From Leucobacter sp. UT-8R-CII-1-4 (GTDB lineage Bacteria > Actinomycetota > Actinomycetes > Actinomycetales > Microbacteriaceae), in NCBI RefSeq assembly GCF_030010235.1, contig NZ_JASCRS010000004.1, positions 248,001 through 312,000 of the forward strand: a stretch of 64,000 nucleotides of DNA. The letters are read 5' to 3'. A program made the translations under genes and the position numbers. Below the pieces are notes generated by a model. It made no database searches. It saw only the letters and a program-made list of their open reading frames with translations, and was not told the origin of the DNA. Position 1 is the first letter of the stretch. Each line of letters starts with the position of its first letter. Of the stretch, positions 1-7,812 are shown piece by piece.

Positions 1-488
1 CCACCACAACCCGTGAGCCCGGCACGGGAGGCAACGGCGGAGGCAGCAACCTTCCGGTAATCACCGCACAGGACGACGTACTGCTGGAGAATCTCACTCT
101 CCTCACTGCCGACCCCAAGATCGCGGAGGCCCTCGCGGTTCTGAAGGATGCAGGCATCAGCACTGGAGAGCAGTTCGACCGGTTGCAGCGGATCACCCCA
201 ACTAAGCAGGCATCCCGCAAGGCCAAGCGGGCGCTGCTCGACGAGCTTGTGAAGACCGCAGTCGGCCGGTTCCTCGCCAAGCACAACCTCAAGCACGCCG
301 GCCGCGACTTCGACAAGACCCGTGAAAATTTTAAGGTTGCGAAGTCCGCCATCGACCTTCGCATCAAAAAGACGGTCCCCAGCGGCGCGAGCACCCGCAG
401 CGAATACTCGACCGCGGATCTGGACCATCTCATCAAGGAACTACCGAATATCATCGGCCATGTTGAAGAGGAGTTGCGTCGTGGGTAG
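1..488 (+). CDS. C-terminal part of an unknown protein, cut by the window edge
   Basis: The frame is open from the first bases of the window (first full codon at 3) to the TAG at 486-488. The visible 161 residues are therefore the end of a longer protein, and the TTG at 183 is not needed as a start. A Gly/Asn-rich stretch (TGGNGGGSN) looks like a linker. It is followed by a helical, Lys/Arg-rich region with several Leu-rich turns that ends in an acidic helix. I do not recognise a family. The stop overlaps the GTG start of the next small gene by 8 bases, so the two are probably translationally coupled and may belong with the kinase-PurZ-like gene further on. Confidence 0.6.
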   Translation, partial: TTTREPGTGGNGGGSNLPVITAQDDVLLENLTLLTADPKIAEALAVLKDAGISTGEQFDRLQRITPTKQASRKAKRALLDELVKTAVGRFLAKHNLKHAGRDFDKTRENFKVAKSAIDLRIKKTVPSGASTRSEYSTADLDHLIKELPNIIGHVEEELRRG

Positions 489-708
489 CCAACGCTCATT
501 GTTGAGGTCCCTCTCCGTGGACACTGCGAAACGAAAGCACTACTGCAAAGCCAACAAGAGACACGTGCTCGAAAAGGGGCAACGAATTCTGGTGGTCAAA
601 ATCGACAGGGACCGCTTCCACTACTGCTTTGACTGTGCACTGAAGTTTGTCACTACCGCTCGATCGGGTCTTGACGCGCTCGAGACCGAACTACGGTCTG
701 ATCCCTGA
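481..708 (+). CDS. Small Cys-containing protein of unknown function
   Basis: A 75-residue protein starting at GTG 481, inside the last codons of the preceding gene. It has Cys in 'HYCKANK' and a 'YCFDC' pair about 30 residues later, with several His and Lys between. This spacing would suit a small zinc-binding treble-clef or ribbon fold. Part of the same frame can be read from an ATG at 322, but that would overlap most of the upstream gene, so the coupled GTG is preferred. The function is unknown. Tight linkage to the upstream gene and position just before the kinase-PurZ-like gene suggest one transcription unit. Confidence 0.5.
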   Translation: MGSQRSLLRSLSVDTAKRKHYCKANKRHVLEKGQRILVVKIDRDRFHYCFDCALKFVTTARSGLDALETELRSDP

Positions 709-862
709 CAATCCAGACGCGCCCCAGCCAAGTGGGCTGTCCTCGGCCCCGACGAGGATCCGAAGCCTATGGCCCGGCGAGTCGTGCACGCCGCACGGTC
801 AGCTCCGACAGAATAGGTTCATGGCTCTCGCAAAGATGCGAGAGTGGGAAAGGAAGTACACC

Positions 863-2482
863 ATGGCGACCGTCGTTGCTCTCTCCGGATCTGTCGCGTC
901 CGGGAAGACTACTCTCGCTAAGGCTCTGGAAGAACGTTGGGGCGGGGTGATCATTTCCACTCGGGAGGTGCTGGCCAAGCGCGCCTCTGAGCGGCGAGTG
1001 AGCTTGACAAACAGAAGAGACTTTCAGGAGTTCGGGGATTTACTGGACCGGGAAACGGGAGGTTCATGGGTGGCTGAAGCCTCCCATGCCAGCAAAGACA
1101 CTGTCGAAAGCCTCATAATTATCGACGCAGTTCGAATTGAGCAGCAAGTTAGCGCACTAAGGGAGATCTTTGGGAGATCTCTAGTTCATGTGCATCTCGA
1201 GACCAGTAGCCGCGAAGAACTCGCCAATCGATATCGCAAGCGGCGAGGATCGAACGCGTACTTCGAAGAGCTTGGGAGCTACGAAGAAGTTCTTGAGAAC
1301 GAAACCGAAGCTCTCATTGCGAATCTCGGCATGCACGCCGATGTGGTTATTGACACTTTGCGCAACACGGAGAAAGATCTTCTAGTTCGTTGCGAAGCTC
1401 GACTAGGCCTCCTCCCCTCCCTTACAGACCCGCTGGCGGATGTGCTCGTTGGTGGGCAGTACGGTTCAGAGGGCAAGGGGAACGTTTCCTACTATTTGGC
1501 GCCGGAATACCATTCACTCATACGGGTGGGTGGCCCAAACGCCGGGCATAAAGTCTGGCACGACGGAAAATCGTACACCCATCGCTCGCTTCCCTCGGGG
1601 GCCTTATCGAACCCTCACGCAGACCTTATCATCGGGCCCGGCGCTGTTCTCAACCTTTCGGTTCTTCAGAATGAACTGCAAGAGACAGGTGTAGATCCCG
1701 GCAGAGTTAAGATCGACCCTCAGGTAATGGTCATAACGGATGAGGACATAGCCGCAGAGAAGGACCTTCGTCGTGCGATCCAATCCACGGGGCAAGGAGC
1801 AGGAGCCGCTGCAGCCCGAAGAATCACTGGCAGAGGAGAACCTAGAGCACAATTAGCCAAGGACCTTCCCGAGTTTGCGAGCTTTCTTCATCCCACTGCG
1901 GATCTTCTTCACGAAGCGTTCAAACAGGGCAACCGCGTCTTAGTGGAAGGCACCCAAGGAACAGGCCTCAGCCTCTACCATGGGACATACCCCTACGTTA
2001 CTAGCAGGGACACCACGGTGGCCGGTGCGCTGGCCGAGGTGGGTATAGGACCACGTCGAGTACGCCGAGCCATCATGGTGGCTCGAACCTATCCCATCAG
2101 AGTCAACGGTGCCTCGGGACCGATTGGGAACGGAAACGAGCTCACTTGGGATGAAATCGAGGCCCGATCCGGCGTTGAAGGAACCGAAGTCACTGAACTT
2201 AGTTCAGTTGGAAAGAAGCAACGTCGGGTCGCAGAGTTCGACTGGGCAATGCTCCGGAGATCGGCCGAGTTGAACTCTGCAACCGATATCGCGTTAACTT
2301 TCGCAGATTACATCAGCTCGCACAATGCAAGTGCGTACCGCTATGAACAGCTCTCTCCCGCCACGCTTCAGTTCGTAGAAGAGGTCGAGAGTGTTACTGG
2401 CGCGTCAGTCTCACTGATAGCAACTTCTTTCTCCGACCGCAACATAATCGATCGACGAACCTGGCGCTCAGGTCGAAAATAG
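863..2482 (+). CDS. Nucleotide kinase fused to a PurZ-like adenylosuccinate synthetase
   Basis: ATG 863 is preceded by AAAGGAAG, giving 539 residues. Residues 1 to about 190 form a P-loop kinase: Walker A GSVASGKTT at 9-17, a 'TREVLAKRA' segment, 'IIIDAVR' and an Arg-rich lid (RYRKRRG). From residue 193 the protein is an adenylosuccinate synthetase of the short type: VGGQYGSEGKGN, GGPNAGHK, SLPSGAL, EGTQGTGLSLYHGTYPYVTS and the Arg-rich KKQRRVAEFD. In housekeeping PurA the first motif reads WGDEGKGK with a catalytic Asp. Here that position is Ser202, while the catalytic His (His229) is kept. The guanine-recognition TKxD motif reads TFAD. Phage PurZ, which joins dGMP to aspartate on the route to 2-aminoadenine, carries the same Asp-to-Ser/Gly change. 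Substrate and role here are inference. Confidence 0.82.
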   Translation: MATVVALSGSVASGKTTLAKALEERWGGVIISTREVLAKRASERRVSLTNRRDFQEFGDLLDRETGGSWVAEASHASKDTVESLIIIDAVRIEQQVSALREIFGRSLVHVHLETSSREELANRYRKRRGSNAYFEELGSYEEVLENETEALIANLGMHADVVIDTLRNTEKDLLVRCEARLGLLPSLTDPLADVLVGGQYGSEGKGNVSYYLAPEYHSLIRVGGPNAGHKVWHDGKSYTHRSLPSGALSNPHADLIIGPGAVLNLSVLQNELQETGVDPGRVKIDPQVMVITDEDIAAEKDLRRAIQSTGQGAGAAAARRITGRGEPRAQLAKDLPEFASFLHPTADLLHEAFKQGNRVLVEGTQGTGLSLYHGTYPYVTSRDTTVAGALAEVGIGPRRVRRAIMVARTYPIRVNGASGPIGNGNELTWDEIEARSGVEGTEVTELSSVGKKQRRVAEFDWAMLRRSAELNSATDIALTFADYISSHNASAYRYEQLSPATLQFVEEVESVTGASVSLIATSFSDRNIIDRRTWRSGRK

Positions 2483-2493
2483 GGAGCTTTCAA

Positions 2494-3135
2494 TTGAACA
2501 GAGAAGACTTCATTGCTCGCCATCCGCGACTATTTCACATGGCGGCGGCAGATTCTTGGCCTTCGATCCAGCGTCACGGACTACTATCTACAAGCGCCCT
2601 CGTCGATCTCTACGACCCCACACCCGCGGTACGGCATGAGATCCTAGAAACCGTAAGACGCAGAAGCTATGTGCTGAGTTACCCTGGTCTGGATGACGCC
2701 ACAGTTCGCGATCAACTTCCGCTTAAGTTCATCGATCGCTGCCTGTTTCCCGGTGTAACCACTCAGGAATTCCTTGATGCTCTCAACACTCGAGTCTTTT
2801 TCCATGTCGATGAGGAACGACTACTTCGACTCCTGAACGCAAGGGCATATCGCAACAAGGTTCATGACGTGCTCATGCTCGACACCGCCACGTTTCTGGG
2901 CAATCATCCAAACGTCGAGCTAGCTCCATACAACACCGGAAGTGTACATGTCCCAAACATGCCCCCCAGAGGTCCCGAGACCTTTGAACCTCTGGAAGAC
3001 TATTCCTTGCCTTACTGGGAGCGCATCCGCGGAAGCAAAGATGCAATCGTGGAGCTCACGGTACGTCACTCAGCACAGTTAGGCAACGCTGTACTTTCTG
3101 CATCCCAATGGCACCACGGAGCGCGGGTCTCTTAA
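2494..3135 (+). CDS. DUF7002/DarT-like protein, possibly ADP-ribosyltransferase fold
   Basis: TTG 2494 follows AGGGAG by seven bases, and the gene begins 11 bases after the kinase-PurZ-like gene, so they are co-transcribed. The 213 residues start with 'LFHMAAADSWPSIQRHGLLSTSAL'-type sequence (about residues 13-35). This His-plus-'SIxxHGLLS' pattern is shared by DUF7002 proteins and resembles the N-terminus of DarT/DUF4433 ADP-ribosyltransferases. A mid-protein 'RVFFHVDEERLLRLLNARAYRNKVHDVLMLDT' block, quoted only in outline here, is typical of the same uncharacterised family. The resemblance to DarT is by eye and no catalytic Glu was confirmed. The context suggests a partner of the unusual purine enzyme, either an effector or a modifying enzyme. 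Confidence 0.55.
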   Translation: MNREDFIARHPRLFHMAAADSWPSIQRHGLLSTSALVDLYDPTPAVRHEILETVRRRSYVLSYPGLDDATVRDQLPLKFIDRCLFPGVTTQEFLDALNTRVFFHVDEERLLRLLNARAYRNKVHDVLMLDTATFLGNHPNVELAPYNTGSVHVPNMPPRGPETFEPLEDYSLPYWERIRGSKDAIVELTVRHSAQLGNAVLSASQWHHGARVS

Positions 3136-3185
3136 TTCGGAATCACGTACCGGCGCACTCGATGCTAACGCGAAGACTCTCGGGT

Positions 3186-3713
3186 TCAATCGATGAAAAG
3201 CGGTGGTTGATCGAGAAGAACATCCACAATTCTGGGCGGCCTATAGTCCGACCCTTTGAGCACCTTGCCATCTTCTCGAATAACAGGACGTCCATCCTGA
3301 CCCAACTTGCTCATGTTAGCGCGATGAATCTCGCGAAGGACCGCGTCTAGATCAATCCCATACGTTATCGCCGCGCCGTACGTGACGTAAACAATGTCTC
3401 CAAGCGCGTCTGCAATCGCTACAACGTCTTCGCACTCGACTGCGTTCTTGAACTCTTCGAACTCCTCCCGCAGAAGCTCCACCCGGAGTTTGCTGAGCTC
3501 GTTCGACACTCGCCCCCGCGGACGACTCGCTATCGGCAAATCGAAGGCAACATGGAACTCACTAACGATTTGCGTGTTCGACACGGCTTCATCGGCCCGA
3601 CGGCGTCTTGATTTCCGGCTTTGAATCCTTGGCGGCAGACCTAAATCAAGCTCAAGCTGGAGATACTCTGGCTCGCGCAGAGCCACCGCGGCAAGCTCAA
3701 TCGTGTGTCCCAT
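3186..3713 (-). CDS. MazG-like nucleotide pyrophosphohydrolase
   Basis: A protein of about 175 residues on the opposite strand, ending 51 bases from the end of the DUF7002-like gene (convergent). ATG 3713 is used; a TTG at 3722 would add three residues. The all-alpha NTP pyrophosphatase signature is visible: ELLREEFEEF (ExxEE) and, about 20 residues later, DALGDIVYVTYG (metal-binding Asp residues). It is followed by the tail 'KLGQDGRPVIREDGKVLKG..YRPP' that is common in phage-type MazG-like proteins. The family hydrolyses (d)NTPs to (d)NMPs. Z-genome phages pair PurZ with a MazG-like dGTP hydrolase (MazZ) that supplies dGMP, which makes this neighbour suggestive. Substrate is not readable from sequence. 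Confidence 0.72.
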   Translation of the reverse strand: MGHTIELAAVALREPEYLQLELDLGLPPRIQSRKSRRRRADEAVSNTQIVSEFHVAFDLPIASRPRGRVSNELSKLRVELLREEFEEFKNAVECEDVVAIADALGDIVYVTYGAAITYGIDLDAVLREIHRANMSKLGQDGRPVIREDGKVLKGSDYRPPRIVDVLLDQPPLFID

Positions 3714-3722
3714 ACCACTCAA

Positions 3723-4297
3723 TTATGTCACAGGCGAACACGTGCATGCCGCCCGCATCGCAGACTACGCGCGTCAAGCGCCTAGGCCGAAGTAGCGATC
3801 AAGCCGTGATCGGGTTCACGGTCTGGCCAGAGACTCCTGTGCTTCGCAGAAACACTCACTTGACTCAAACATCGCGAGACGATCGCATATAGGGTTCATG
3901 GTCCAACCACCTTCGCACTAGACGCCGCCTGTTGGCAAACAGCGCCGTTCGGAAGCGCGGTGTTGCGCCGGCGTACTCCCAATCTCCGATGTCCGGAACT
4001 TGCTAGTCGAGAATAAGCAGGACAGGCCGCATGTCTTCCTCTACTGTGCCTGACGGCAACGACACGGTCGCCGTTCAAGCGCGCTACCATAGTCCCGCCG
4101 GTCTGGGCCAGCTGACTGGAGGAGGAACGCTCAGCCAGATTCTCGCTCCCGTCGCGGTTTGACCAGTGTTTCGGCCCTCGGGCCCCGAAAGAAGAAGTTC
4201 GGCACGACACGACTTTCGAGTGCCGAGGACTGTCGGGTAGCCCGGATCGTGCTTGCGGATTCAGCCAGCATCGATCGCATTTCGTTTCACGGAGCAC
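3723..4297. other. Intergenic stretch without a recognisable gene
   Basis: About 575 bases between the MazG-like start and the end of the broken AbiEii gene. The only long frame (minus strand, 3896-4297) has no family resemblance and a composition typical of chance frames in GC-rich DNA. I see no tRNA, repeat or strong terminator. It may hold the promoter of the MazG-like gene. Confidence 0.5.
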
Positions 4298-5181
4298 CTA
4301 CTTCTCAGCACTCTCAGTATCAACCGTTGCTTTAGGCGACTCCTCCGCACTGAACACAGGGTCAAGGATTGCTGCTACACGTGTCAGCTGGTCGTCCAGT
4401 CTCTCATCACAAGCCGCTTCGAGCCCCTCTTTCCGGCGCCAGGCTACCACTTTGCTTGCGAAAGAGCACCATGGCCTTCAACGACCGGGCCGATGGGTTG
4501 CAGCTCGATTCCCCGATACGCTGCCACTGCCCGCACCGCGCGCTCAAGCGCTTCGCAATCCAGTCCGACGCTGCCAAGAGTGACGATGTCCACGTAGTCT
4601 CGCCAACGAGTGCTCGTAATTCCCCGTTCGAGGATGGTAACGCCCTTCTCTGCAACAGTCGATTCAGGCGCGTAGCCGATGAGGGTGATCGGCTCGCCCA
4701 GAACTCGATCGAGCGTAACTTTGCGCAGAGCGGGAACAATCGGGTCTCCTGTCGACACGTCCCATGAGATGGTGCCCTTCCACGTTGAGATTGCGACCTT
4801 CACGCGAAGGCGCAAGCCCGGGTATTCAGCGCCGTCCCGGATCTCGATCACGTTGACGCCGTCTAGATCGAACATCACGCCGTCGTTGACGGCAACCTCG
4901 GCTACGGCCCGAACGACTTGCTCAAGATGGGCGGGGGTGGTGTCCGCGCTGATTGCATTTGAGTCAGCATCCTTCGTGGGGCGACGCACACCATAGGCTC
5001 CGAGCAGAAGACCTCCCTTCAACACAAAGTCGGGGGTGTATGGCGTGCGATTGAGACGATCTAGGAACAATTCCAGCGCGTGTCGAATTAGATACTCATG
5101 CGTAGGAATCGGGATACCGAGACGCGCCGCATCAGTGCGTGCGGCCTTCTGAATTTCCCGGTAGACCTCGTCAGTGTTCAC
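4298..5181 (-). pseudogene. abiEii: AbiEii nucleotidyltransferase toxin, frameshifted near its C-terminus
   Basis: The first 245 residues are a clear AbiEii/AbiGii nucleotidyltransferase: 'FVLKGGLLLGAYG..RPTKDADS' near residue 55 carries the nucleotide-binding GG and the KDxD-type metal site, and 'AEKGVTILERG...RWRDYVDIV' is the second conserved block. The frame then stops at a TAG (4444-4446) right after 'GALSQAKW'. Shifting one base restores 'VAWRRKEGLEAACDERLDD...RVAAILDPVF', the expected AbiEii C-terminus, down to a stop at 4298. One G is missing in the run around 4447. AbiEii toxins transfer nucleotides to targets and are neutralised by AbiEi. Loss of the last 50 or so residues probably inactivates it, unless the missing base is an assembly error. 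Confidence 0.8.
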
Positions 5182-5727
5182 GCCAGCAACTCCAAGGTGG
5201 TGAGGACGGTCGATCTTGCACGAGGAAGCCGACTGGCGATCTGCATCAACGCAGCAGGCTTACCACCGCGACGCAGCCACTCCTTCGTCGCGTCCCGTGC
5301 GATTTCATACCCGGTAGAGGAACGCAAACGGAAGCAATCGGCGATCGTGCGCTCAGGACTGTAGATCCCGATCATCTGGCCGCTCCCCGCAATCAGTATT
5401 TCGTCCCGTCCAAGATCGAACGTCTCCTTGTTAAAGTGGTGCCACCTGATCGCGCCCTGTGTTCTGGGCGCGCGCGCCACGTGGGATTGCCACATCCAAC
5501 GCGTCGGGGATCGCGTCGGTGAGATCGTAGTGAGCGAGCACCGACAGGAGGCAAATGGTGGCGTCTGGTCGCCTAGTCGCGGCCTCGATCTGCTCCCAGT
5601 CTGCAGGTGGTGCATCAATAGGCATGTAAATGCCTCGCGCAATGCGCTCTCAGCGCCCCGCCTTCGCACCCCAGTACAGGGCGCTCCGAGTAGTCCCTGC
5701 TGGCGCGCTGGGCCTAATCGCACGCAT
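5178..5727 (-). pseudogene. abiEi: AbiEi-type antitoxin, broken by a stop codon and a frameshift
   Basis: This is the partner of the AbiEii gene, with which it overlaps by ATGA. From ATG 5727 the protein reads a short winged-helix start ('TTRSALYWGAKAGR'), then hits an in-frame TGA at 5650-5652, and continues in the same frame as 'ERIARGIYMPIDAPPADWEQIEAA...LLSVLAHYDLTDAIPDALDVAIPRG'. Around 5450 one extra base shifts the frame, and 'AIRWHHFNKETFDLGRDE...IYSPERTIADCFRLR' continues in the next one to the stop at 5178. The combined sequence is a full AbiEi antitoxin of the transcriptional-regulator type. With two lesions it is unlikely to be functional, and the toxin is also damaged, so the pair appears to have decayed together. 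Confidence 0.78.
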
Positions 5728-6220
5728 CTCAACCACCTTTCGAAACGAATCGAGTACAGGTAACTGTGTCTGACGACGTTTCGTCCCGCCAGTGCGGCCA
5801 CCGCGGAGCCTAGATGTTGACGCTCCGGGAGCACTAGCAACCTACGCCGAGGGAAAGTTAACGAATCTTCAACACATGAGGCTAGCTACTGACAACCCGT
5901 TCCAGACCCTTCACAGCCGTGCTCCTTGATCCCGCTTTCGGGCCCTAGTTTTGAGTGCACAGCGACGCCTGCTTGGCCCGCCCGCACCCGCAGATCTTCA
6001 TAGAAGAACTCTGAGCCGCAAGGCCCTAGTGAACGATGCAGCGCTGAGCAGTGGTTCGCGAGCCAGCGCCTGAGCCCGAGCCCGCGCCTGGTGATGCTCG
6101 TCGAGTCTGACCATTGCGAACAGAACCGTGTGGTCTCCCAACCATCGCGCTTTTAGCGAGGCGCTCGCATCCCTCGGCTTCGGAGGCGCTGACTGCTAGC
6201 GATGCGAAATCCTCGACTTA
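5728..6220. other. Intergenic stretch without a recognisable gene
   Basis: Close to 500 bases between the AbiE remnant and the integrase. No frame resembles a known family. It presumably contains the promoters of the two flanking units. I see no tRNA sequence here that could be the partner of the tRNA-Pro fragment at 7502-7546. Confidence 0.45.
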
Positions 6221-7375
6221 ATGAGCATCCATCATTCTTCCTTTCCTCCGTTCGGAACTCGCTTGAGCACTGACGTCCGTCCTCGTGGTTCCCGATTTCG
6301 TGCTCGAGTGCGTTGGACGGATCCCGCCACACGCCAACGCAAGAGCCGTTCAATCACCGTGGAGAACGAAACGGAGGCAGAGGCATTCTTTGAGAATATG
6401 CGATCGCCGTTTGACCAGAAGCTGGACCCGTTGATCACGCTGAGTGTCTATGCAGGTTTGATCGGGGAACGCTTCCTGCGTGGCGTCGATATGACTTCCA
6501 CAGCGAGCGGTTACCGCGCAGGCCTGAGGCTTCGTGTTCTGCCAACGCTTGGCCACGTTCGTATTCGCGATCTCTCTGCTGGCATCGTGGATCGCTGCAT
6601 CGACGAGTGGGAGGTTCGATACTCGCCGTCAACCGTAAAGAACACGATTGTCGCCCTCACGCGGGTGCTTGACGAAGCAGTCCGTGATGAGATCATCAGC
6701 CGCAATCCAGCACGATGCCGGTCGAGCCGGAGGTGTCAGGCGCGGGGAAAGCTTGCATCGATCCGTGAGATGCCTTCGCGTGCGGACGTTGAGCGGATTG
6801 CGGCGGCATGTGCCGAAGTGCATCAGAGTTACTCCGACCATGTGATGCTGAGTGCGTTCCTTGCTGCACGGACTTCAGAAGTTGCCGGCCTCTTGGTCCG
6901 GGAGGTGGATTGGGAGAACGGAGTCGTCGCAATCGAGCGCCAGTGTTTCCCCGGAACCGGCGGGCTGAGCGTCAAAGCGCCAAAAGGGCGTCGTGCGCGG
7001 CTTGTGCCCATAATCGATCCGGTTGCACCGGTGTTGCGACGGCTCACAACGCAACGTCGTCGCAACGCGCCCCTGCTGCGGGGTACGCGCGGAGGTGTCA
7101 TCACGACGGCAGCTTCGCGAAGTGCAACCGGCTGGGATGGACTGGCTGCATCACTAGTGTTGCAGGGGTTGCGCCGTCATGATCTGCGGCATGCAGGTGC
7201 AACCTGGTTTGCGAACGCGGGGATTCCGATTCATGTGGTGAGCGACATTCTCGGGCATGCTTCCGTCGAGACGACGCGTGCGTACCTGCATCCTGACAAT
7301 TCCGCTTTGCGCGCGGCAGTGCGATCGATGAACCAGCACTTCCTCAGGCAGCGACGACGCCATTGTACCAACTGA
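6221..7375 (+). CDS. int: Tyrosine recombinase (site-specific integrase)
   Basis: A 384-residue phage-type integrase. The N-terminal third holds an arm-binding region ('RGSRFRARVRWTDP') and a SAM-like core-binding domain. The C-terminal catalytic domain shows Arg in 'AARTSEVAGL', the HxLRH box 'RRHDLRHAGATW', His in 'DILGHASVETT' and the nucleophile Tyr in 'RAYLHPD'. All catalytic residues of the family are present, so it may be active. It ends inside a long perfect hairpin and 127 bases from a tRNA-Pro 3' fragment, the usual arrangement of an integrase beside its attachment site. It most likely mobilised the island on its left; see the attachment-site entry for orientation. Confidence 0.9.
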   Translation: MSIHHSSFPPFGTRLSTDVRPRGSRFRARVRWTDPATRQRKSRSITVENETEAEAFFENMRSPFDQKLDPLITLSVYAGLIGERFLRGVDMTSTASGYRAGLRLRVLPTLGHVRIRDLSAGIVDRCIDEWEVRYSPSTVKNTIVALTRVLDEAVRDEIISRNPARCRSSRRCQARGKLASIREMPSRADVERIAAACAEVHQSYSDHVMLSAFLAARTSEVAGLLVREVDWENGVVAIERQCFPGTGGLSVKAPKGRRARLVPIIDPVAPVLRRLTTQRRRNAPLLRGTRGGVITTAASRSATGWDGLAASLVLQGLRRHDLRHAGATWFANAGIPIHVVSDILGHASVETTRAYLHPDNSALRAAVRSMNQHFLRQRRRHCTN

Positions 7376-7416
7376 ACCCCTTGACCACGTCTGGTCAAGG
7401 GGTTCAGTTGGTACAA
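7363..7416 (+). terminator. Perfect 25-bp hairpin overlapping the integrase stop
   Basis: Bases 7363-7387 and 7392-7416 are perfect reverse complements separated by only four bases (cgtc). The integrase TGA (7373-7375) lies in the left arm, and an A/T-rich 'aaaatt' follows. It can act as an intrinsic terminator in either direction. The arms contain the 11-mer accccttgacc, which also occurs in the neighbouring tRNA-Pro fragment (7531-7541), so they may double as recombinase-binding sites. Confidence 0.75.
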
Positions 7417-7432
7417 AATTGGGTACACCAAA

Positions 7433-7468
7433 GTCGTTCAGAGCTGGTATACTACCCAGGTGAACGAC
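7433..7468. repeat. 8-bp inverted repeat between integrase and attachment site
   Basis: gtcgttca at 7433-7440 is inverted as tgaacgac at 7461-7468 with a 20-base spacer that includes ggtatactacc. It lies in the stretch between the integrase gene and the tRNA fragment, where arm-type or excision-control sites are often found. It could also be an operator. The function is unproven. Confidence 0.35.
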
Positions 7469-7501
7469 CGAGAAAACCTTCCTGATCAGGAACTTTTCTC
7501 T

Positions 7502-7546
7502 TGGTCGGGTTGACAGGATTTGAACCTGCGACCCCTTGACCCCCAG
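7502..7546 (-). other. tRNA-Pro(GGG) 3' half, probable attachment-site remnant
   Basis: Read on the minus strand, 7546 to 7502 gives the anticodon-loop bases ctggggg, the 3' anticodon stem tcaag, the variable loop, a T arm with gcaggttcaaatcctgt, the 3' acceptor strand caacccg, then a and cca. That is the 3' half of a GGG-anticodon proline tRNA. The bases upstream of the anticodon loop (gacgc instead of a matching cttga) do not form the 5' half, so no intact tRNA exists here. Identity starting exactly in the anticodon loop and running to CCA is typical of att sites used by tyrosine integrases. A fragment like this normally marks the end of an element whose other end has the intact tRNA. Confidence 0.72.
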
Positions 7547-7812
7547 GCGTCCGAACGGCTCAAATCTCACCAAGAACCGCGTGATTCCGCGGATCAGATC
7601 ATGCAGAGTACGTCACGAAATGCGTGGATTGCATGATTCTGGTCCCCTTTTGGTCCCCTCCCCGAACCGACGAACAACTGGCTCAACTTGGCTCCAGGCT
7701 TATGATGACCTGTCAGCCAGGACCATTGAGAGGATGCGGCCATCATCTATCGATTCATCAACGCCAAATACGCTCGCAAGGCAACACTGATCGAGAGGCT
7801 CGAGAGAGGCTT

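Noticed and set aside
3896-4297. 133-residue minus-strand open frame after the AbiE remnant
   Set aside because: No recognisable motif or ribosome-binding site, and its upstream end coincides with the AbiEii frameshifted tail.
7502-7546. Intact tRNA-Pro gene
   Set aside because: Only the 3' half matches. The 5' acceptor, D arm and 5' anticodon stem are absent, so it is reported as an attachment remnant.
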